Below, in pieces: positions 6,242 to 11,432 of a stretch of 11,432 bases of DNA; the first letter of the stretch is position 1; the number at the start of each line of letters is the position of its first letter. The notes below the pieces were generated by a model that was not told the origin of the DNA, did not search any database, and was given only the letters and a program-made list of their open reading frames with translations. This DNA is from SIO4C1 sp039820425 (GTDB taxonomy: Bacteria > Cyanobacteriota > Cyanobacteriia > Phormidesmidales > Phormidesmidaceae), in contig JBCBQD010000187.1 of the NCBI GenBank assembly GCA_039820425.1, forward strand, positions 1 through 11,432, written 5' to 3'. Both the position numbers and the translations under genes were made by a program.

Positions 6242-6941
6242 GGAAGGTCTCCTGGTCGCTGGCTATCGCTTTGGGTGGCCCGAGGCGATAGCCAATGCCA
6301 TAGATTGTTTCTAACCAATCACGGGCTCCAATCGTTGCCAGCCGCTGTCTGAGGCGACGCACCAGGGTGCTGACCGCATTGCTTTCTGGTTCGCTGCCCC
6401 AGGCCCACAGGGCTTGTTCAATCTGATCGCGGGTCAGCACCTGTTGAGGATGCCGCATTAAATATTCCATTAGTTGAAACTCCCGGTTAGACAGAGACAC
6501 ACTGCCCTGCTCACCCTCGAGAATCAGACTGTCTAATTTGAGCGTCAAGGGCTCAAGCGTCAGCACATCTCCCCGCCAGAGGGGTGAACGACGCCCCAGG
6601 GCACGCACCCTGGCCAACAGCTCAATGATATCTACGGGTTTTACCAGATAGTCATCCGCCCCCGCGTCCAGGCCAGCGACCTTATCCGCGGTGGTGTCTT
6701 TGGCGGTTAGCATCAGCACCGGGGCGGTGTGCCCCAAGCCTCGATACTGGCGACACAGCTCAAGCCCGCTGACCTCTGGCAGCATCCAATCTAAAATCAG
6801 CAGATCGTAGGCTTTTTCTGAGATCAGCCACTGAGCAGTTTTGCCCGTTGCGATCGCATCCACCACATGGCCCGCTTGGGTCAGCGCCACTGCCAGGGGC
6901 TCAAGCTGAGCAGGATCATCTTCAACCAGTAAGATCATCAT
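6228..6941 (-). CDS. rppA: OmpR/PhoB-type response regulator of the RppA family
   Basis: The 237-residue protein has a receiver domain (about 1-118) with the acidic pair Asp8-Asp9, phospho-acceptor Asp51 in LILDWMLPEVSGLELC, Thr79 and Lys101 in DDYLVKPVD. A winged-helix DNA-binding domain follows (about 125-220), including SNREFQLMEYLMRHP and the closing TIYGIGYRLG. LEL-C after the phospho-site and VAGLDAGADDYLVKP match the cyanobacterial RppA group. It is a cytoplasmic transcription factor phosphorylated by the adjacent kinase. The first two codons are both ATG, so the start could be one codon later. It is the first gene of the rppA-rppB operon, and its start is only 20 bp from a divergent gene, so its promoter must lie within that gene or in the 20-bp gap. 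Confidence 0.9.
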   Translation of the reverse strand: MMILLVEDDPAQLEPLAVALTQAGHVVDAIATGKTAQWLISEKAYDLLILDWMLPEVSGLELCRQYRGLGHTAPVLMLTAKDTTADKVAGLDAGADDYLVKPVDIIELLARVRALGRRSPLWRGDVLTLEPLTLKLDSLILEGEQGSVSLSNREFQLMEYLMRHPQQVLTRDQIEQALWAWGSEPESNAVSTLVRRLRQRLATIGARDWLETIYGIGYRLGPPKAIASDQETFHVSP

Positions 6942-6961
6942 GGGCTTAGGATTAATTTAAG
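6942..6961. promoter_or_regulatory. 20-bp divergent start region between rppA and a membrane-protein gene
   Basis: Only 20 bp separate the two start codons. The sequence holds an AT-rich ATTAAT core, flanked by CTTA and TTAAG, that is close to symmetric. TAGGA could act as a ribosome site for the plus-strand gene; no clear one serves rppA. The space cannot hold two ordinary promoters with leaders, so at least one transcript must start inside the opposite gene or be nearly leaderless. Confidence 0.4.
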
Positions 6962-7351
6962 ATGCGTGGACGTGTAGATTGGATGCATAAACAGCCGCCG
7001 TTAGGGTTGCTATTTTGGGGGCTGCTACCCCTGCTAGGGATACTTTTTTGGGGGCTTGCGGGTGCAGTCACCCATCACTTGCTAAAACAACCAAATGCTA
7101 GCGTCTTTGAGGTCCAGGTGACGACCACTCCATCCCCCAACCCAATCAGACTCCTGGCCATCAAAGTAGATATTTACGACTCTAAAGGCACCTCCCAAGT
7201 CACCCTCAAATCCGTCAAACCTGACATTATCACTCAAACTCTGGAGCTGCCGGATACCAACCCTGCCGCCATTGAGTCCGCGCTTGCCCAAAAGCTCAAC
7301 TTGCCCATCAGTACCATTCGGCAGCGGGTGCAGTATCGAGAACGCGACTGA
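6962..7351 (+). CDS. Small single-pass membrane protein, family not recognised
   Basis: The 129-residue protein has a short basic N-terminus, one strongly hydrophobic segment at about residues 13-40 (PPLGLLFWGLLPLLGILFWG onward) and a polar C-terminal domain of about 85 residues. By the positive-inside rule (Arg2, Arg4, Lys10 before the segment) the C-terminal domain should lie outside the cytoplasm. It contains beta-like stretches (NPIRLLAIKVDIYDSKG) and a helical end (NPAAIESALAQKLNLPIST). No catalytic motif, cysteine or metal site is seen. A second ATG at 6983 (Met8) is possible. It is divergent from rppA by 20 bp and ends 3 bp from the convergent purQ. The composition is protein-like and the frame has no strong rival, so I take it as real. 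A link to RppA/RppB signalling is inference from position only. Confidence 0.72.
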   Translation: MRGRVDWMHKQPPLGLLFWGLLPLLGILFWGLAGAVTHHLLKQPNASVFEVQVTTTPSPNPIRLLAIKVDIYDSKGTSQVTLKSVKPDIITQTLELPDTNPAAIESALAQKLNLPISTIRQRVQYRERD

Positions 7352-7354
7352 GCC

Positions 7355-8053
7355 CTAAGCGCTCACCATAGCCGCTTTGAGCAGACCTTCTAACAAAGGC
7401 AAGCCGTCGGTGCTGCCCAGCATCGGATCCGCAGCGCGTTCGGGATGGGGCATCATTCCCAACACATTGCCAGCCCGATTACAAATCCCGGCGATGTTGT
7501 GCAAAGACCCGTTGGGGTTACTGGCCTCATTGACGTTACCCTGGGCATCACAATAGCGAAACAGCACCTGCTGATGATCTGCCAATGCTTTGAGGGTGTC
7601 GTCATCGGCGTAATAGCAGCCTTCGCCGTGGGCAATCGGCAGCGTGATCATCTGCCCCGGCTGATAGGCCTGCGTCCAGGGTAAATCCGTCCGCTCAACT
7701 TTCAGGGGAACGCGATCGCAAATAAAATGCAAATCCTGATTGCGCACCAGCGCCCCCGGCAGCAGGCCAATCTCAGTCAGCACTTGAAACCCATTGCAAA
7801 TCCCCAGCACCAGTTTGCCCTGCTTAGCGTGCTCAATGGTAGAGCGCATCGCGGGTGAAAATTGCGCAATCGCCCCACAGCGGAGGTAGTCGCCGTAGCT
7901 AAACCCGCCAGGGATTACGATTACGTCAATATCGGATAGATCGCTGTCCTCATGCCAGATACGCCGAGTGGGTCGCTGGAGGATATCGCGAGTGACATAG
8001 ACGACGTCGCGATCGCAGTTAGACCCTGGAAAAGTAATGACCCCAAATTTCAT
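7355..8053 (-). CDS. purQ: FGAM synthase glutaminase subunit PurQ
   Basis: PurQ is the glutamine amidotransferase subunit of phosphoribosylformylglycinamidine synthase, the fourth step of purine synthesis; it supplies ammonia to PurL in a complex with PurS. The 232-residue product starts MKFGVITFPGSNCDRDV, the standard family start, at ATG 8051-8053; a further 18 upstream codons are open but lie within purS and are not used. The class I glutaminase triad is complete: Cys86 in GICNGFQ, His203 and Glu205 in MPHPERA, and the oxyanion region appears as VIPGGFSYGDYLR (46-58). purS ends 7 bp upstream, and the GAGAAAG ribosome site overlaps the purS stop region, so the two are one operon. purL is not in the window. 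The gene ends 3 bp from the convergent membrane-protein gene. Confidence 0.96.
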   Translation of the reverse strand: MKFGVITFPGSNCDRDVVYVTRDILQRPTRRIWHEDSDLSDIDVIVIPGGFSYGDYLRCGAIAQFSPAMRSTIEHAKQGKLVLGICNGFQVLTEIGLLPGALVRNQDLHFICDRVPLKVERTDLPWTQAYQPGQMITLPIAHGEGCYYADDDTLKALADHQQVLFRYCDAQGNVNEASNPNGSLHNIAGICNRAGNVLGMMPHPERAADPMLGSTDGLPLLEGLLKAAMVSA

Positions 8054-8060
8054 AGCTTTC

Positions 8061-8330
8061 TCACCCAACCGTCGATAGCTGTTTGATCTCAATCCGATAG
8101 TTCTCAATCACCGGATTTGCCAACAGCTGATCGCACATCCGATCCAACTGTTGTCGGGCCGCCGCTTGATCATCCGCCGTGAGCGAGACCTCTATATATT
8201 TGCCAATCCTAACTTTCTCGACATTGTCATAACCCATATGCTCAAGACCAGACTGCACCGCCGTCCCCGCCGGGTCTAATACAGAAGGTCTAAGGGTGAC
8301 ATAGATTTCAGCCTGGTACGTCTGCGCCAC
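8061..8330 (-). CDS. purS: FGAM synthase subunit PurS
   Basis: The 89-residue protein has the size and sequence of PurS, the small subunit that joins PurQ and the small form of PurL into the FGAM synthase complex in cyanobacteria and Gram-positive bacteria. Visible family features are an opening beta strand (AEIYVTLRPSVLDPAGTAV), a middle VRIGKYIEV (about 41-49) and the ending PVIENYRIEI. The start is GTG at 8328-8330; no strong ribosome site precedes it. It is the first gene of a purS-purQ operon, and the promoter should lie in the 262-bp spacer shared with the zur-like gene. Confidence 0.94.
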   Translation of the reverse strand: MAQTYQAEIYVTLRPSVLDPAGTAVQSGLEHMGYDNVEKVRIGKYIEVSLTADDQAAARQQLDRMCDQLLANPVIENYRIEIKQLSTVG

Positions 8331-8460
8331 GGTGAATCAACCAAAATTAGGTGCTTTTTAAGCATATCGTAAGGCAACCGGTTGAGGTGAAAAGTATCGA
8401 GGACAGGAGTTAGGAGTTAGAACCGATGCGAAATTCCAAACTCTCCGGCTTCGCCTTTCA

Positions 8461-8496
8461 CCCTATAGCCCTATCGGGCATGGCTACGCTAACGCC
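8461..8496. repeat. Dispersed repeat, copy 2 (GGGCATGGCTACGCTA family)
   Basis: This is the second copy of the element at 307-341, in the same orientation, with loop TATC instead of TGC and AACG instead of AGCG. It is embedded in CTTTCGCC-type words on both sides (from about 8449 to 8505), as copy 1 is on its right side. The hairpin pairing GCCC/GGGC is kept in both copies. Reading it on the minus strand gives the peptide SVAMPDRAIG, which makes a false ORF. Confidence 0.75.
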
Positions 8497-8576
8497 TTTC
8501 GCCCTTCCCCCTTCCGTCTGCCAGAACTTCTCGCAATAACTAGTTACCCCCTGTGGCTTTCGTCTAAGCTGGAAAC

Positions 8577-8584
8577 AAGGAGGT
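8577..8584 (+). promoter_or_regulatory. Strong Shine-Dalgarno site of the zur-like gene
   Basis: AAGGAGGT ends eight bases before the ATG at 8593. It is the strongest ribosome site in the window and fixes the start of the regulator gene. Confidence 0.75.
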
Positions 8585-8592
8585 TTGCTAGC

Positions 8593-9000
8593 ATGAAAAC
8601 TCATCGCACCCGCAGTCAGGAGAGTGTACTCAAGGTTTTGCAAAAGCTGAATCGTTCGATCTCAGCCCAGGATCTGCACCTGGAGCTACGCCAGAAGGGC
8701 ACCAAAATTGGCCTGGCCACGGTTTATCGGGGTCTCGAAGCCTTGAAACTGGAAGGCATTGTGCAAGTCCGCACCCTCCCCAACGGTGAGGCCCTTTATA
8801 GCCTCAGCCACGAAGATCGGCACCACTTGACCTGCCTCCGCTGTGGTGATTCGGTCGCAATTGACGAGTGCCCTGTGCACGACTTAGAAAAGCATCTCAA
8901 CCAATCCCATCAGTTCAAGATTTTTTATCACACCCTCGAATTCTTTGGACTATGCGATGACTGTCAACACAAAGAAGCGGTGCCTGCGGCAGGTCCATAG
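8593..9000 (+). CDS. zur: Fur-family regulator, probably the zinc regulator Zur (FurB)
   Basis: The 135-residue protein has the Fur layout: a winged helix (about 1-70, with the recognition region GLATVYRGLEALKLEGIVQ at 40-58) and a metal-binding dimer domain. Two CxxC pairs for structural zinc are present, Cys81/Cys84 in LTCLRCG and Cys121/Cys124 in GLCDDC. Other likely metal ligands are His77, His78, Cys93, His96 and His113. The segments HHLTCLRCG, CPVHDLE and FYHTLEFFGLC resemble, from memory, cyanobacterial Zur/FurB, more than FurA or PerR. Zur represses zinc uptake genes when zinc is sufficient. No zinc transporter is nearby in the window, so targets lie elsewhere. It is divergent from purS and followed after 70 bp by the Uma2 gene. 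Confidence 0.82.
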   Translation: MKTHRTRSQESVLKVLQKLNRSISAQDLHLELRQKGTKIGLATVYRGLEALKLEGIVQVRTLPNGEALYSLSHEDRHHLTCLRCGDSVAIDECPVHDLEKHLNQSHQFKIFYHTLEFFGLCDDCQHKEAVPAAGP

Positions 9001-9070
9001 GGGAAACACAAGAGCCTGCTAGACTAGTCCATATGTACTTAGCTAGGGTAACTTGAGCGAGGAAGGCAGC

Positions 9071-9841
9071 ATGTATCAAAGCAATTCGCCACAGCCAGAT
9101 TCGCCACGGGCGTTACAAAAACCGCTGCCGACCATGTATGACCTCCCTAGCGAATATCCAGAGGATCCTGGTTTGCCAGATGAGTTTCATGAATTCCAAC
9201 CCCAACTCCTGCGAGAAACTTGTCAAATCAACACGCATCCAGTTGACCGGATTCTCATAGGAACGGATCTAAACATTCACTACGATAGCCGTCAACCCCA
9301 CTGGTACAAGCGTCCAGATTGGTTCTTAGTTTTGGGCGTACCCAAAGCCAAACAGCAAGAAGACCTGCGGTGGAGCTACGTCATTTGGCAGGAAATGGTC
9401 AGTCCGTTTCTAGTAATAGAGCTGTTGTCACCTGGCACAGAAGCTGAAGATCTGGGGCAAACCCTGCGAGAAGTTAGCCAACCACCCGGAAAATGGGAAG
9501 TTTACGAACAAATTTTGCGAGTTCCCTACTATGCTGTCTTCGACCGATATAAAAATCGGTTTCGCTTGTTTCAACTGATGACGACCCGATATCAGGAAGT
9601 CTCTATCATCGATAACCGATATTGGTTCGAAGAACTAAACTTGGGGCTTGGGGTTTGGCAAGGCGAGTATCAGGAAGCAGATGGACAGTGGTTGCGGTGG
9701 TATGACGCTAACGATTGTTGGATTCCCACCTCGGCTGAATTAGCTGAGCAAGAAAAACAGCGAGCTGAGCAAGAAAAACAGCGAGCTGACAGGCTCGCCG
9801 AGCGCCTACGCGAATTGGGGATCGATCCTGACCAGCTTTAA
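9071..9841 (+). CDS. Uma2-family (DUF820) putative nuclease with C-terminal coiled coil
   Basis: ATG 9071-9073 is chosen because GAGGAAGG (9059-9066) precedes it at good spacing; an in-frame TTG at 9053 would place that site inside the gene. The 256-residue protein belongs to the Uma2/DUF820 group, which has a PD-(D/E)XK-type fold and is greatly expanded in cyanobacteria. Visible core: RPDWFLVLG (Asp83), the acidic strand VIELLSPGTEAEDLG (Glu117), then KWEVYEQILRVPYYAVFD (141-158). Nuclease activity is inferred from the fold; the cellular role of the family is unclear. The tail, about residues 222-247, repeats AEQEKQR twice and then continues into a helix ending in LRELGIDPDQL, a typical Uma2 ending and a predicted coiled coil. 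Its stop overlaps the convergent kinase stop through a shared TTAA. Confidence 0.85.
   Translation: MYQSNSPQPDSPRALQKPLPTMYDLPSEYPEDPGLPDEFHEFQPQLLRETCQINTHPVDRILIGTDLNIHYDSRQPHWYKRPDWFLVLGVPKAKQQEDLRWSYVIWQEMVSPFLVIELLSPGTEAEDLGQTLREVSQPPGKWEVYEQILRVPYYAVFDRYKNRFRLFQLMTTRYQEVSIIDNRYWFEELNLGLGVWQGEYQEADGQWLRWYDANDCWIPTSAELAEQEKQRAEQEKQRADRLAERLRELGIDPDQL
9743..9784 (+). repeat. Two perfect 21-bp tandem repeats inside the Uma2 gene
   Basis: Units at 9743-9763 and 9764-9784 are identical, and a third begins (GCTGA) before it diverges. Each encodes the heptad AEQEKQR in frame, so copy-number change would lengthen or shorten the coiled coil by one heptad without a frameshift. Perfect identity, including silent positions, suggests a recent duplication. 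Confidence 0.85.
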
Positions 9842-11432
9842 GATCGAGATTTAATCACTCGCACAAAATCCGAGGCCACCATACGCGGTGCGCCATTGAT
9901 CAGTTGTACCGTGTAAGTGCGCTCCTCCTGTTGGGTTGAGCCGTCATCATATACATAGGTGTTTTGGCCCAATAGCTCAATGGTTTCAGCTGTTTGGGCG
10001 GTGACCCGCACATTCTCCACCGTGACCTGCTGAAACTGCTGAAAGAAGTCAGGGCTAAATTGCTGTGCCAGTGGACCATCGGCCAGGCCACGAGCCGCAT
10101 CCCAGGACTGATTTGAAACATGATTATAAAAGGCTGCCACGATGGTTTGGGCCGACTCCGGCGTCAAGGCTCCCACAGCCTCAGACTCTTCGAGCGTGGC
10201 CTCTTCGGGTTGGGAGACAGGTGCTGTTACCACAGGAGATGACGATACGGGGTCAGTCGTTGTCTCGGGCGTTGTCTCAGTCGTTGTCTCGGGTAATGGA
10301 GCCGCTGCTGCTGGTGCTGGTGGTGGGGGTTCTTCAAGGGGAGGAACGATGGGTGCTGTTGCTGGTTCTGATACTGGAGTCTCTGCTGTTGAGGGCGACG
10401 CCTCTGGTGTCGCGGTCGTGGGGGTAACTGGGGCACAAGCTCGCCAAGTCAATAGCCCCATCCCCAAAACAGCCAAGCTTGCCAAAATGGTCGGTATCGA
10501 AGTCGGTATCGAACTTTTGCGGTGGGATGATTGAACGGGCACCCTCTCTGTCGGCATTGAGGTTTTCGTCATGCCTTTAGCCACCCCATGGGGATGCCTG
10601 CCAAGTACTGGCACGGTTTGCCCTGTCACAGTTTGCTCTGTCATGAATGGCGGAGATAATTGGGGGTAGGCAGCGGATGACTGAGCCGGGGCTGGCGAGG
10701 TCTGGGGCGGCATAAACGGAGTTGCTTTCTGGGCCAAAGAACGGAGGGCTGACAAGACCTCCTGCACGGTGGCATACCGCTTTCGGAAGTCATATCGCAC
10801 CATGGCATCTAACACCCTCATCAGGTCAGGGCTGGTGTGGGGAGCGTAGGCGTGCCAATCAATTTGGCCCGTTTGTGGAGTGAGGGTGAGCCTGTTGGGA
10901 TGCTGGCCTGTGAGGGCTTGAATGCCAATGATGCCGACGGCATAGAGATCGCTGTTGAAATGGGGCCGCCCCTCAAGCTGCTCGTTGGGCACATAGCCTT
11001 GGGTCCCGATGGAAATTGTGCGGGGAATGCTAGGATCTGCGGTGCTCAGCTGGGTGTTGGATTGTTTCACCGCGCCAAAATCAATCAAGACAATGCGGCT
11101 GTCTGAGTGTCTGCGAATCAGATTGGACGGTTTGAGATCTCGATGGATGACCCGATGCTCGTGGACAAAGGCTAAAGTGCTTAAAATATCTTCCAGAAGA
11201 GCAACCACCTGGGCTTCCTCCCAGGGAGTGGATGTGGCGAATTCATCTGATAGGGGATGGCCCTCAATCAGTTCTTGAGCTAAATAAAACTCTTTGTTGT
11301 CTTCAAAGTGGGCCAATAAACGGGGGATTTGAGGATGGGAGCCCAGTTTGTAAAGGGCTTGAGCCTCAGTATCAAAAAGTCGCCGGGCCACTTGCAAGTC
11401 TTGGGCACCCGTGACCTGAGGCTTGAGCTGCT
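9838..11432 (-). CDS. Membrane-anchored Ser/Thr protein kinase with extracytoplasmic C-terminal domain, 5' end outside window
   Basis: The frame is open to the right edge, so the start, glycine loop and catalytic lysine are outside the window. Visible order: rest of the kinase N-lobe (EAQALYKLGSHPQIPRLL), catalytic loop VIHRDLKPSN (His-Arg-Asp at about 11145-11137), LIDFGAVK (Asp-Phe-Gly at 11079-11071), an activation segment ending GTQGYVPNEQ in place of the usual APE, and a C-lobe to about 10735. A linker of roughly 75 residues leads to one transmembrane segment (about 10494-10441). A Pro/Thr/Glu-rich stalk follows (to about 10170), including ETTTETTPETTT. The last ~110 residues look like an NTF2-like domain (AAFYNHVSNQSWDAARGLAD, then beta strands); this assignment is tentative. 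The topology implies sensing outside the membrane and phosphorylation inside. The substrate is unknown. A TTG at 11397 is not the start. Confidence 0.92.
   Translation of the reverse strand, partial: QLKPQVTGAQDLQVARRLFDTEAQALYKLGSHPQIPRLLAHFEDNKEFYLAQELIEGHPLSDEFATSTPWEEAQVVALLEDILSTLAFVHEHRVIHRDLKPSNLIRRHSDSRIVLIDFGAVKQSNTQLSTADPSIPRTISIGTQGYVPNEQLEGRPHFNSDLYAVGIIGIQALTGQHPNRLTLTPQTGQIDWHAYAPHTSPDLMRVLDAMVRYDFRKRYATVQEVLSALRSLAQKATPFMPPQTSPAPAQSSAAYPQLSPPFMTEQTVTGQTVPVLGRHPHGVAKGMTKTSMPTERVPVQSSHRKSSIPTSIPTILASLAVLGMGLLTWRACAPVTPTTATPEASPSTAETPVSEPATAPIVPPLEEPPPPAPAAAAPLPETTTETTPETTTDPVSSSPVVTAPVSQPEEATLEESEAVGALTPESAQTIVAAFYNHVSNQSWDAARGLADGPLAQQFSPDFFQQFQQVTVENVRVTAQTAETIELLGQNTYVYDDGSTQQEERTYTVQLINGAPRMVASDFVRVIKSRS

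Larger units (their letters stand above)
8331..8592. promoter_or_regulatory. Divergent spacer between purS and the zur-like gene
   Basis: This 262-bp region must hold promoters for both genes. On the minus strand TATGCT (within 8350-8375) is a possible -10 element for purS, without a clear -35. A dispersed repeat copy occupies 8461-8496. On the zur side, TAACTAGTTA (8537-8546) is a perfect 10-bp palindrome 46 bp before the ATG and could be an autoregulatory site, though it does not match the longer AT-rich Zur box I would expect. No RNA gene or credible ORF is seen. Confidence 0.4.

Noticed and set aside
7349..7365. TGAGC/GCTCA inverted pair at the convergent ends of the membrane-protein gene and purQ
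   Set aside because: The stem is only 5 bp with a 7-base loop and no T-run, too weak to call a terminator.
8054..8107. 18-codon N-terminal extension of PurQ
   Set aside because: The extension lies inside purS, and the conserved PurQ start MKFGVITFPGSN has its own ribosome site at 8053.
8458..8643. Minus-strand ORF of 61 codons near zur
   Set aside because: It is antisense to the zur start and includes a translation of the dispersed repeat (SVAMPDRAIG).
10142..10534. Plus-strand ORFs opposite the kinase stalk
   Set aside because: They are the antisense of the Thr/Pro/Glu-rich stalk and give Gly/Val/Ser low-complexity peptides, the expected by-product of that composition.

Overview
The window looks like chromosomal DNA of a cyanobacterium, most likely a filamentous Leptolyngbya/Nodosilinea-like type (the genus is inference). 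The reasons are: at least eight perfect copies of the HIP1 octamer GCGATCGC in 11.4 kb (chance expectation is well under one); an RppA/RppB-type two-component pair; a Zur-type Fur regulator close to FurB; a membrane-anchored Ser/Thr kinase of the architecture common in cyanobacteria; a Uma2 protein; and intergenic DNA full of short repeats and heptamer arrays of cyanobacterial style.

Layout. Positions 1-194 hold the 3' end of a plus-strand gene with a sigma-region-4-like helix-turn-helix. A repeat-rich convergent spacer follows, then a minus-strand block read from right to left: M28 lipoprotein peptidase (stop 3411), HtrA/HhoA-type protease (3313-2216), J-domain/TPR protein overlapping it by 4 bp (2219-1674), and a DUF362 protein with a Tat-like signal (1435-359). 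Next comes an rppA-rppB two-component operon on the minus strand (6941-4928). Only 20 bp from rppA, and divergent from it, lies a small single-pass membrane protein (6962-7351). This gene converges, 3 bp apart, on a purS-purQ operon (8330-7355). Across a 262-bp spacer, a zur-like regulator (8593-9000) runs the other way, followed by a Uma2 gene (9071-9841). The Uma2 stop codon overlaps, through a shared TTAA, the stop of a convergent Ser/Thr kinase gene that runs off the right edge.

How the genes fit together. PurS and PurQ are two of the three subunits of FGAM synthase. RppA and RppB are a response regulator and its kinase. The HtrA protease and the J-domain/TPR protein are translationally coupled and suggest envelope or protein quality control. 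The M28 lipoprotein and the DUF362 protein are also predicted to be exported. The rest is a mix of regulators and housekeeping genes, not a defence island or mobile element.

No convincing new multi-gene system is visible. The most unusual feature is structural: several kinds of intergenic repeat (heptamer arrays, a 12-bp tandem duplication, an inverted-end repeat element) begin exactly at, or run into, the stop codons of five genes. The 129-residue membrane protein beside rppA and the HtrA/J-protein overlap are the best functional leads.
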